Source: Imhoffiella fuscus
GTDB taxonomy: Bacteria; Pseudomonadota; Gammaproteobacteria; Chromatiales; Chromatiaceae
Length of the DNA: 64,000 nt
Direction: 5' to 3'
NCBI RefSeq assembly: GCF_042682685.1
Contig: NZ_JBHUHX010000015.1
Coordinates: 62,001 to 126,000 of the forward strand
The notes beneath the pieces were generated by a model. That model was not told the origin of the DNA and did not search any database. It worked only from the letters and a program-made list of their open reading frames with translations. This document shows, one piece after another, positions 17,432 through 25,280 of the stretch. Within the stretch, counting starts at the first letter, position 1, and every line of letters starts with the position of its first letter. A program made the translations under genes and the position numbers.

Positions 17432-18067
17432 ATGCAAGCCACGCATAGACATCGAAACATGAAGACACCCAAGATCGCACTGCTGCTCACGCTCGGGGCC
17501 CTGTCGCTCGGCGGCGCGGGTCTGGCCTTCAGCGACGACGACGATGATGACGATCGTCACGGTTGGCGCCACGAACGCCATGAAGGCTGGTTCGGATCGC
17601 GATCGGACATCGCGCCCAACACCAATCCGACCTATACCGAAGAGTGTGGATCCTGTCATATGGCCTATCAGCCGGGATTGCTTCCGGCCCAGTCATGGGC
17701 GCAGATCGTCAACCCGGCGGCACTGGCAGACCATTATGGCGATGACGCCTCGCTGCCCGACGCCTTGGTGCTCGAACTCAGCACCTATCTGACCCAGAAC
17801 GCGGCCGATACCAGCGGCCGAACCCGTTCGCGCGCCTTTGCTGTCGCCTCGGCCAACGCGTCTGGCGGCCAAACCGAGAGCCTGCCGCGCATCACCCAAA
17901 CCCCCTACTTCCTGCGCAAGCACGATGAGATTCCGGCACGGATGGTCACCGGCAACCCAGACGTCGGTAGCTTCAGCCAGTGCAACAAATGCCACCAAGG
18001 CGCCGCCGACGGCGACTTCAACGAGCATCGGGTCAGGATCCCCAACTTCGGAGCCTGGGAGGATTAA
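17432..18067 (+). CDS. Diheme cytochrome c (DHC), electron donor to SHP
   Basis: A periplasmic diheme cytochrome of 211 residues from the ATG at 17432; an ATG at 17459 (MKTPKIALLL) gives a neater signal peptide but has no ribosome-binding site. Heme sites are CGSCH (72-76), followed by MAYQPGLLPAQSW typical of DHC, and CNKCH (184-188). A run of seven Asp just after the signal peptide (about 35-41) followed by His/Arg-rich sequence is unusual and may bind metal or docking partners. DHC of R. sphaeroides is the presumed electron carrier to SHP. It is the third gene of the cytochrome b-SHP-DHC operon. Confidence 0.9.
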   Translation: MQATHRHRNMKTPKIALLLTLGALSLGGAGLAFSDDDDDDDRHGWRHERHEGWFGSRSDIAPNTNPTYTEECGSCHMAYQPGLLPAQSWAQIVNPAALADHYGDDASLPDALVLELSTYLTQNAADTSGRTRSRAFAVASANASGGQTESLPRITQTPYFLRKHDEIPARMVTGNPDVGSFSQCNKCHQGAADGDFNEHRVRIPNFGAWED

Positions 18068-18219
18068 ACTCGCACAGACGAATGGTGAGATGTCAACGAA
18101 AATGGATGCAGCGACTGCAATGCTAGACACGCTGAACCCCTGAGCGCGTCCGTCGTGCCGGCCTGGGGCCACAGACGCCTCGACCAGCCGACGGCAGCCA
18201 AACCCGACGGAGAGCAACG

Positions 18220-18918
18220 ATGAAACAGATGACTCGCACCTTGCTGATTTCAGCCGCCATCGCGGCAAGCGGCTATGTGCTGCCCACCCTGGCCCAGCCC
18301 CAAGGGATGCCGCGCGGACCCATGACCTTCGGTGATTTCGATCGAAACGGCGATGGCACGGTCTCGCAGCAGGAATTCGACGCCGCACGGGCCGAACGCA
18401 TGGCGGCCATGGCCGCCGCTGGCGCACCGATGCGCGGCGCGGCGAGCGCACCGAGCTTCGCCGATTTCGACGCCAACGGTGACGGGCGCATGACCGCCGA
18501 CGAGTTTGCCGCCGGACGCCAAGCCCGCATGCAGAACCGCCCCGGAATGGGCATGGGCCCCGGCGCTGGCGGCGGAATGGGTCCCGGCTACGGTCGCGGA
18601 CCAGGCATGGGACCCGGCGCGGGGATGGGTCCTGGAATGGGACGCGGAATGGGCATGGGACGCAACATGCCGGCCTTCGCCGACTTCGACCTGAACCACG
18701 ACGGTAACCTCACCGAGCAGGAGTTCTACCAGGCCCGAGCCAACCGCATCGCCGAACGCTCACAGCAAGGCTATCCGATGCGCAATCTGGGCAACGCGCC
18801 CGAGTTCGGAGCGATCGACCTGGACGGTAACGGTCAGGTCAGCCAGCAGGAGTTCGCTGCGGCCCAGGCCCAGCATCGTCAGCAGATGATGCAACGAATG
18901 GCACCTCCGGCCCAATAG
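18220..18918 (+). CDS. Secreted EF-hand calcium-binding protein with Gly/Met-rich linker
   Basis: A 232-residue exported protein (signal peptide about 1-26). It contains four EF-hand loops at 41-52 (DRNGDGTVSQQE), 84-95 (DANGDGRMTADE), 157-168 (DLNHDGNLTEQE) and 200-211 (DLDGNGQVSQQE). Loops 2 and 3 are separated by a low-complexity Gly/Met/Pro/Arg linker (about 107-149, repeats of GMGPG). GGAG lies upstream of the ATG. It should bind Ca2+ in the periplasm or outside the cell. It follows the diheme cytochrome by about 150 bp, so linkage to that operon is uncertain. The Met-rich linker could also bind copper. Partner and role are not evident. Confidence 0.85.
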   Translation: MKQMTRTLLISAAIAASGYVLPTLAQPQGMPRGPMTFGDFDRNGDGTVSQQEFDAARAERMAAMAAAGAPMRGAASAPSFADFDANGDGRMTADEFAAGRQARMQNRPGMGMGPGAGGGMGPGYGRGPGMGPGAGMGPGMGRGMGMGRNMPAFADFDLNHDGNLTEQEFYQARANRIAERSQQGYPMRNLGNAPEFGAIDLDGNGQVSQQEFAAAQAQHRQQMMQRMAPPAQ

Positions 18919-18947
18919 CCTGCAGTTCGCCACGTTCAAACCCTAGT

Positions 18948-18975
18948 GGCCGGTTCGCCCACGGCGAGACCGGCC
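18948..18975 (+). terminator. Terminator-like hairpin after the EF-hand gene
   Basis: GGCCGGTTCGCC pairs with GGCGAGACCGGCC with one unpaired base and a very short loop, about 30 bp after the stop codon. No T-tract follows. Confidence 0.4.
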
Positions 18976-19318
18976 GGATCCCCCTGCCCCCCGCGACATC
19001 CGTTCCGCCATGATCCGACTGAAGGCGGATCGAGATTGCCTCGACTGGATCGATTCGCACGTCCCATCCTTCCCGAAACCTTCAACGGCCAAATAGGCGT
19101 CAACGCAATCCGTCGGAGGATCCCAAAGGGCCGTCGATTTAGCTGTTAAACTGGCGCTCCTAGACCCGGCTCAGCCATATCAGGAGCGGCACCAGCACGC
19201 CCAGGATGCGATGCGTCGGCATCCCGGACAAGGCCCAGAGAAAGGTGGCGCCGAGGCGCGGCGAAACGGCCGAATGATTCCCGAAGAGAGAACGCGATCC
19301 ATGCGAACAAGAGGGGTT
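18976..19318. other. Intergenic region before the heptaheme cytochrome gene
   Basis: About 340 bases. The frame of the next gene is open from 19211, but the part before 19301-19319 reads as Arg/Gly-rich and does not look like a signal peptide. No RNA gene or clear operator is visible. The promoter of the multiheme operon should lie here. Confidence 0.45.
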
Positions 19319-20281
19319 ATGAGCGACCGCAACATCGACTCCAGACTCAAATGGACGGCGCCGGCATTGGCCGCCGGGTGGTTTCTGATCCTTTCGGGTC
19401 TGGTCGGAACGCATGTGGCGTGCGCAGGATCGGAGACGGCCGACAACAAGGCCTGTCTACGCTGTCACCAGATGACGACACTTGCCTACCGCGATCCGGA
19501 GACAGGCAAGATCGTCGACCTCTCGATCGACCCCAAGGCCCTGTCGCATTCGGCGCATGGAGAACTCGCCTGCTCCGACTGTCACGCTCCCGACTTCGAG
19601 CGTTACCCGCATCCGCAACGTCTGAAGAACGAGTCACTGTCGTGCGTCCGCTGCCACGAGGGTCAGGACGACGCAGCCGAACGTCTGTACCGATTCGAGA
19701 CCATCGACGAGGAATTCGAGCACAGCGTCCACGCCACCTCGGACGATCCGAAGGTCGCGGGCTTCAGCTGTCATAGCTGTCACGATCCGCACGCCTTCCG
19801 CAACTCGCAGGTCGGAGAGGACATCGCCCAGATCGTCCGAGCCGACAACGCGATCTGTCTCTCCTGTCATACCAAAGTGCAAGACCCCTTGCGCGATCCG
19901 CATACCTGGCTACCGAATCGGGAGAAGCACCAAGAGTCGGTGCGTTGCCTCGACTGCCACACCCCCGTGTCCGAGGACGGCCAGACGGTGTCTCACCAGA
20001 TCCTCGCGGGGAAGGACAGCAATCGCGACTGCGTCAACTGTCATTCCAAGAAGCCGCAGCTGCTGAACCGTCTCTATCAGTACCGATCCGAGACAGATCT
20101 GGCGAACCAAGGCTGGGTATCGAAGGCCGTCTTCAACGAGGCCTATGTCGTCGGCATGAGCCGCAGCCCACTGATCGACCGTCTGGCACTGGCCATCATC
20201 GGCATCACCCTGCTCGTTCTCGGTGCCCACGGCTACGGACGTTACCGGGCGCATCGGCGCTCGAAGGAGGATCAAGCATGA
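19319..20281 (+). CDS. Membrane-anchored heptaheme cytochrome c
   Basis: The 320-residue product (from ATG 19319; ATG 19301 is an alternative) has an N-terminal signal or anchor (about 11-35) and seven CxxCH sites: C46, C85, C109, C151, C180, C210 and C238. A membrane helix lies near the C-terminus (about 286-305), followed by a basic cytoplasmic tail. The protein would sit on the periplasmic side and could relay electrons between the adjacent cytochrome b and the octaheme cytochrome. It resembles the small multiheme quinone-linked cytochromes in general plan (NapC/NrfB-like), but I cannot assign a subfamily. Its stop overlaps the cytochrome b start (ATGA). Confidence 0.85.
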   Translation: MSDRNIDSRLKWTAPALAAGWFLILSGLVGTHVACAGSETADNKACLRCHQMTTLAYRDPETGKIVDLSIDPKALSHSAHGELACSDCHAPDFERYPHPQRLKNESLSCVRCHEGQDDAAERLYRFETIDEEFEHSVHATSDDPKVAGFSCHSCHDPHAFRNSQVGEDIAQIVRADNAICLSCHTKVQDPLRDPHTWLPNREKHQESVRCLDCHTPVSEDGQTVSHQILAGKDSNRDCVNCHSKKPQLLNRLYQYRSETDLANQGWVSKAVFNEAYVVGMSRSPLIDRLALAIIGITLLVLGAHGYGRYRAHRRSKEDQA

Positions 20282-20907
20282 GCCAGCTCTATCTCTACGC
20301 CCGCTGGGTGCGCATCTGGCACTGGATCAATGCCCTGCTCTTTCTGACGCTCATGTATTCCGGCGCGAGCATGCACTTCAATGGCGCCGTTTTGCTGCTG
20401 GATTTCCAGACGGCGATCACGGTCCACAACACCGCGGGCATCCTGCTGACCATCGGCTGGATCGGCTTCGTCATCGGCAACCTGACCTCCACCAATGGCC
20501 GCCACTATCATGTCCAGCTGAAGGGGTTCATCGGGCGACTGATCGCGCAGAGCCTCTATTACGGCTACGGCATCTTCAAGAATGCACCCCATCCTTTCCA
20601 TCCGAGCGCCGAGGCCAAGCTCAACACACTGCAGCAGATCACCTACATCGGGGTCATGTATCTGCTGATGCCACTGCTGATCATCAGCGGCTGGGCCTTT
20701 CTCTTCTCGGTCTACCTGCCCGAGACCCTGCTCGGCATCGGCAGCGTCTGGGTGGTGGCCATGTCGCACCTGACGATCGCCTATCTGCTGGTGCTCTTTC
20801 TGCTGGTCCATCTCTATATCATCACGACCGGCGAGACGGTGATGACGAACATGCGCGCCATGCTCACCGGATGGCACCGCGACTCGCATCAGGAAACGGA
20901 GGGATAG
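20278..20907 (+). CDS. Cytochrome b subunit of the multiheme operon (thiosulfate-reductase/FdnI-like)
   Basis: A 209-residue integral membrane cytochrome b (PF01292 type) with four or five helices. Conserved His include His15 (RIWHWINAL), His50 (TVHNTAG) and C-terminal His in MSHLTIAY and LLVHLYIITTGE, suggesting two b hemes. Such subunits oxidise or reduce quinones for periplasmic redox enzymes. GGAGG lies 7 bases before the ATG, which overlaps the heptaheme stop. It is followed after 63 bp by the octaheme cytochrome. Together the three genes look like a quinone-linked periplasmic reductase or oxidase; direction of electron flow cannot be read from sequence. Confidence 0.9.
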   Translation: MSQLYLYARWVRIWHWINALLFLTLMYSGASMHFNGAVLLLDFQTAITVHNTAGILLTIGWIGFVIGNLTSTNGRHYHVQLKGFIGRLIAQSLYYGYGIFKNAPHPFHPSAEAKLNTLQQITYIGVMYLLMPLLIISGWAFLFSVYLPETLLGIGSVWVVAMSHLTIAYLLVLFLLVHLYIITTGETVMTNMRAMLTGWHRDSHQETEG

Positions 20908-20970
20908 GCGCTCGCCTCCCCGGACATCCGAGTGCGACCGCCTTGGCTGGAATCATCAAGAGTGACGCCC

Positions 20971-23157
20971 ATGAAACCGCTCCAAAATCTGCTCTCCACA
21001 CCCGCCAGACGTCGACTCCTGATCGTGGCACTGGTGCTGATCGCCCTGACGCTGGCCTACAAACTGCTCTACCCGCTGATGTTCGAGTCCTATGTCGGCG
21101 AGACCAACGCCCGACTGACCTACGACAGCAGCAAGACGCTCACCGACGCCGAATTCGAGGCGCTCGCCACGGATCTCAGCCGGGAGGCGCGCTATCGCAA
21201 GGCCGACTCGATCGTCGAAACCGACCAGGCGCCGTTCGCGCGCCAGGTCAAGATCGAGATACTGATGGGCACCGAGTCGGTGGTGCGCGACGCCGAACCT
21301 TCGCACATCAAATATTTCCGCGACGCGGGCATCCGGCGCTACGCAGGGCCGGACACCTGCCTGACCTGTCACGCGACCATCAAGATCGATCACCCGGACG
21401 GCAGCGTCTCGACCGTCAACACACTCGACGACATCGTCAACTCGGTGCACTTCAAATTCCAGAGCAACTCGGGCGGATTCTCGACCTACGGCTATGACGG
21501 TCGCCGCGTCAACAGCGGCGTGCACAAGATCCCCGTCGGCAAGATCGACCGCGCCTGCGGCATTCCTGGGAGCTTCACCTGGACCGGCTGGGCCGCTCTG
21601 GTCACGGCCAAGCCCGAGCACGACGGCAGGATCGAACCCCAGCTCCGCAGCGAGGGCTGCGGCCAGTGCCACATCGGCGGCAACTACCAGCCCGCGACCG
21701 AGAAGATGATGCCGATCGGCGACGTGCCCGACGAGGCCAAGGAGGGGATCGACTGTCTCATCTGTCACTCGACCCAATACGACATGAACCGTCGTGTCGT
21801 CATCCGCGACGCGCACGGGCTGCGCTGGGATCAGGACCGCAGCATGCGCGCCGCGCTGACCGTCGGCCCGATCCGCTCCGAGAACTGTCTGCGCTGTCAC
21901 CAGCACAACATGGGCGGCGACACCTACGTCCACAACGCGGCGGCCCAGCAGAACGGCTATGAGCACCAACGCATCCTGCATCGCGGTGCCAAGCGCGGCA
22001 ATCCATTCAGTCCTCAAGACGACGCCCATGCCGCCGCCGGGCTGCAATGTACCGACTGCCATCGTCCCGAGGGCCACAAGATCCCGCGCGGGCGCAAAGG
22101 CGTCGATCTGGTCGCAAACGACCTCCCCGGCAAGGAGGTCTCCTGCGAGAGCTGCCATTCCCGGGCTCCGCACAACAACTCCGAGCACAAGGCGCTGCTG
22201 AACGGACACATCGCCCGCCTGGCCTGCGAGACCTGCCACATCGAGGAACTCCAGCCGGACAACGTCGTTCTGCGCGACTGGGTGCACCCGACCTGGAACG
22301 CCGAGGAAGGCATCTGGGAGCCGACCGACATCTATCGATCCGGCGCACCCGGCAAGGGCTTCACCTTCCTCTGGTTCAACGGCAACGGGACCTTCCTGGC
22401 CAACGCACTGGGCAACAATCCGAACGGATCGGACGTCTACAATCCGCTGATGCAACAGATCGCGCACATCGACGATCCCGAGGTCGTCGCCGCCGTGCGC
22501 GCCAAGGCCGTCGAGCTGAAACAGCAGTATCCGGACATCGACGTCGAGCGCTACGTTCAGATCGCCACGAACCCGCTGTCGCAGCTCACGCCGGACATGC
22601 TGAAGAAGCGCGAGGCCATGGTCCGGGACAACCTGCGCGCCCCGATGAATGAGGGCGAGAGCCGCATCTATCCCTTCAAGCTCTTCAACGCGATGATGTA
22701 CGAGGACATGTCGAACCAGGGACCCTTCGGGGCCATGATCCTGCCCTTCGACTACAAGACCTACTACGAGACGGGCGACACCAAGGCCGCAGTGGTCAAG
22801 GCGGTGCAGGACCCCATCGTCCAGCGCATGTATCAGGAGCCCTTCAAGCTCTACATGATGAACGAATTCATGGCCTATTTCGGCGTCACCAACGGCTGGA
22901 AGACCACCTATCCCGTCGTCGACGGCAAGCTGGTCAACGTCGAACCTCATTGGATGCGCCAGATGGGAACCCTGATGGTGAACCATGGCATCCAGCGCGC
23001 GGGACGCGAATGCACCGACTGTCACTCACCGAACGGCATCATGGACTTCGCCAAACTGGGCTATACGCCCGAGCGTGCCGCCGAGCTGGAGAAGGTCGAC
23101 ATCGCCGAGGAGCTGGCGTCAGGGGATGAGGGCGCCCAGAGCGGATCCAACGACTAG
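20971..23157 (+). CDS. Octaheme c-type cytochrome, possibly tetrathionate-reductase (OTR)-like
   Basis: A 728-residue protein with an N-terminal membrane anchor (about 14-38) and eight CxxCH sites: C130, C230, C262, C306, C360, C392, C419 and C681. The segment GCGQCHIGGN ... IDCLICHSTQY resembles the octaheme tetrathionate reductase family described in Shewanella, which reduces tetrathionate, nitrite and hydroxylamine in vitro. This protein is clearly longer than typical OTR (about 450-550), with a ~260-residue insert between hemes 7 and 8. The ATG at 20971 is chosen because codons before it look non-coding. It is the last gene of heptaheme-cytochrome b-octaheme. For a sulfur bacterium a sulfur-oxyanion or nitrogen-oxide reductase is plausible, but the substrate is unproven. 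Confidence 0.8.
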   Translation: MKPLQNLLSTPARRRLLIVALVLIALTLAYKLLYPLMFESYVGETNARLTYDSSKTLTDAEFEALATDLSREARYRKADSIVETDQAPFARQVKIEILMGTESVVRDAEPSHIKYFRDAGIRRYAGPDTCLTCHATIKIDHPDGSVSTVNTLDDIVNSVHFKFQSNSGGFSTYGYDGRRVNSGVHKIPVGKIDRACGIPGSFTWTGWAALVTAKPEHDGRIEPQLRSEGCGQCHIGGNYQPATEKMMPIGDVPDEAKEGIDCLICHSTQYDMNRRVVIRDAHGLRWDQDRSMRAALTVGPIRSENCLRCHQHNMGGDTYVHNAAAQQNGYEHQRILHRGAKRGNPFSPQDDAHAAAGLQCTDCHRPEGHKIPRGRKGVDLVANDLPGKEVSCESCHSRAPHNNSEHKALLNGHIARLACETCHIEELQPDNVVLRDWVHPTWNAEEGIWEPTDIYRSGAPGKGFTFLWFNGNGTFLANALGNNPNGSDVYNPLMQQIAHIDDPEVVAAVRAKAVELKQQYPDIDVERYVQIATNPLSQLTPDMLKKREAMVRDNLRAPMNEGESRIYPFKLFNAMMYEDMSNQGPFGAMILPFDYKTYYETGDTKAAVVKAVQDPIVQRMYQEPFKLYMMNEFMAYFGVTNGWKTTYPVVDGKLVNVEPHWMRQMGTLMVNHGIQRAGRECTDCHSPNGIMDFAKLGYTPERAAELEKVDIAEELASGDEGAQSGSND

Positions 23158-23990
23158 CCAGGCGCGATCAGGGATCGGATCGCATCGGTCGCCGCACGCA
23201 GAACGGCGCCACGAGCGGCGCCGTTCGCGTTCGAACGACCGCAGATCAGCCGGCAGAGCCAGTCGGTGGGCGACTCGAAGTCGCAATGATCCGCACCGCT
23301 GAAACGCCGAATGCGCGCCTGGGTCGCAACCGCATAGACGGCGAGGCCGTTGTTGTAGGCATTGCAGGAGGATGGATCGCCGAATAGACCGATCAGGGGA
23401 CGCGCCATTCCCCCCGCCATGCGCCGCCCGACCCCGTCGGCGTCGACCAGATCCAGGGTCACCACACCCAGTGCGCGCGGATCGTTGCGTCCGGCGACCA
23501 GCGCGGCCAAGGCCCCGGCCGAGAATCCGGCATAGACGACCCGTTTGGCGCCCAGGGCATCCGCCAGCGTCATCATATCGAACCCGTTCTGGACATGGCT
23601 GCCATCCCAGGGTCGAACGTTGCAGAAATCGAGCGTGGCGACCCTCAACCCAGTCTCGGCCAGCGACTCGGCCAATCCCGCCATGCGGTCTCGGCTGCGC
23701 AGGAAGCCGTGCCCCAGAATCACCAGATCCCCCGTCCGAGCTGCGTCGGGACGATAGAGGCTGTAGTCCAGCGCACAGCCGGTGCGCGATGCGATCGCCC
23801 CCGTCTCGACCTCGATCGCGGTCGCCCCGAAACGCACGGTCTTCGCCACGGCATCGACCCTCGGCTGTCCCGGTTCGACCTGGAGCGCCGGACCGAAACA
23901 CCCCGTCAACGCCAGACAAGCAGCCAAGACCGCTGTAAACTTGGCTCGACATGGAACCGTCGATCGAATCTGACATCGGTCGTATTTCAT
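23154..23990 (-). CDS. Lipoprotein alpha/beta hydrolase
   Basis: A 278-residue protein with a lipoprotein signal peptide (lipobox LTGC at about 28-31) and an alpha/beta-hydrolase fold. The strand LVILGHGFLRS resembles an oxyanion-hole region, the nucleophile elbow is GFSAGA, and a late SGADHCDFESP supplies the His of a Ser-Asp-His triad. It probably acts as an esterase or lipase-like enzyme anchored in the membrane facing the periplasm; substrate unknown. Multiple Cys in the mature part suggest disulfides. It converges with the octaheme gene, and the two stop codons share the palindrome CTAG. Confidence 0.78.
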   Translation of the reverse strand: MKYDRCQIRSTVPCRAKFTAVLAACLALTGCFGPALQVEPGQPRVDAVAKTVRFGATAIEVETGAIASRTGCALDYSLYRPDAARTGDLVILGHGFLRSRDRMAGLAESLAETGLRVATLDFCNVRPWDGSHVQNGFDMMTLADALGAKRVVYAGFSAGALAALVAGRNDPRALGVVTLDLVDADGVGRRMAGGMARPLIGLFGDPSSCNAYNNGLAVYAVATQARIRRFSGADHCDFESPTDWLCRLICGRSNANGAARGAVLRAATDAIRSLIAPG

Positions 23991-24259
23991 CGCAGTCGAA
24001 CACCTTTGATGTCTGGCGCCACGGAAAGCCCGATTCGCGAACGCAGTCTATTGATTTTGCTTGAGATGCAGCCTCAGCCCCGGCGACTGGCAGAATGAGC
24101 GTCGAAACACGCAAGTCCCCAGAAATCCTGACCGACAGGAACCTGCGCAGCCGATCCGATTCAAATGGCTGACCAGCACATCCGCGCCCCGATTCCATTG
24201 GATCGGCGCGGCGCGCACCGCGAACGACCCAGAACCGAACTCAAATGAGGTATTACGAA

Positions 24260-25174
24260 ATGGACTCCGCCATCGACTCCGCCGCAGACCCAGCCAAACC
24301 TGGATCCTCCCCGCTCGCCAGCGCCATCGACGCCGCGAGCCACGATTTCGTCAGCCAGTCCGCCGGACGGATCCACTATTACGTCGACGACAGCGCCGCG
24401 GGACGCCCGCTGGTCCTGATCCACAGCATCAATGCCGCGCCCAGCGCCTTCGAGATGAAGCCGCTGTTCGATCATTTCCGCTCGCAGCGTCCGGTCTACG
24501 CGCTCGACCTGCCCGGCTTCGGACGCGCGGATCGCAGCAAACGCCGCTATTCGCCCGAACTGTACGCCGGCGCCATCAGCGACTTCCTGGAAGGCGTCGT
24601 CAAGACACCCTGCGACCTGGCGGCCTTCTCGCTCGGCTGCGAGTTCTCCGCCAAGGTGGCCGCGCAGAAGCCCGAGCTGGTCAAATCGCTGGCCCTGATC
24701 TCGCCCACCGGCTTCAACATCCGAGGTCTGCCTACCGGAGCGGCGGCCGAGCGCGCCTACAAATTCCTCAGCGTCCCTGGCATCAACGACGGACTCTATG
24801 GCCTGCTGACCACGCGCCCCAGCATTCGCTTCTTCTACAAACAGGCCTTCGTCGGTCCCGTACCGCCGGAGCTCGTCGACTATGCCTATGCGACCACGCA
24901 CCAGCCCGGCGCCAAGTTCGCACCGCTCTATTTCCTGTCGGGCCAGCTCTTCACCCCGAAGGCATCCGAGACGCTGTACGACACGCTGACCCAGCCCGTG
25001 CTGGTGATCTATGACAAGGATCCGAACATCGATTTCCACGAGCTGCCGGACTTCCTCGGCCGTCATCCGAACTGGCGCGCCGAGCGCGTCGGTCCGACCC
25101 GAGGACTGCCTCAATGGGATAAACCGGCCGAAACTGCCGACGCCATCGCACGTTTTTGGGCCTCGCTCCAGTAA
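24260..25174 (+). CDS. Alpha/beta-hydrolase fold protein upstream of the men operon, catalytic His apparently lost
   Basis: A 304-residue cytoplasmic alpha/beta hydrolase. ATG 24260 is preferred to 24245 because TGAGGT lies 8 bases upstream. Features are LVLIHSINAAPSAFEM (oxyanion-hole strand), LDLPGFGRADRS, and a nucleophile elbow AFSLGCEF with Ser124. At the end, the usual GHxPxxExP segment reads TRGLPQWDKP: the catalytic His is replaced, and no other His stands nearby. It lies 106 bp before menF. MenH (SHCHC synthase), otherwise missing from this men cluster, is an alpha/beta hydrolase, so this could be its position, but the missing His argues for a divergent or non-hydrolytic role. Confidence 0.7.
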   Translation: MDSAIDSAADPAKPGSSPLASAIDAASHDFVSQSAGRIHYYVDDSAAGRPLVLIHSINAAPSAFEMKPLFDHFRSQRPVYALDLPGFGRADRSKRRYSPELYAGAISDFLEGVVKTPCDLAAFSLGCEFSAKVAAQKPELVKSLALISPTGFNIRGLPTGAAAERAYKFLSVPGINDGLYGLLTTRPSIRFFYKQAFVGPVPPELVDYAYATTHQPGAKFAPLYFLSGQLFTPKASETLYDTLTQPVLVIYDKDPNIDFHELPDFLGRHPNWRAERVGPTRGLPQWDKPAETADAIARFWASLQ

Positions 25175-25280
25175 ACTCGTTGCCTGATCCCCAAGCAGGC
25201 TCCTCCATGGCCGCGCCGTCCCCACACCGGACGGCGCGCTCGCGCCGGGGCCCCCATTATCCCGCACTCACCACCGACTC

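Noticed and set aside
20956..23025. A 689-residue minus-strand frame opposite the octaheme cytochrome.
   Set aside because: Antisense shadow; the plus strand has eight CxxCH sites in frame.
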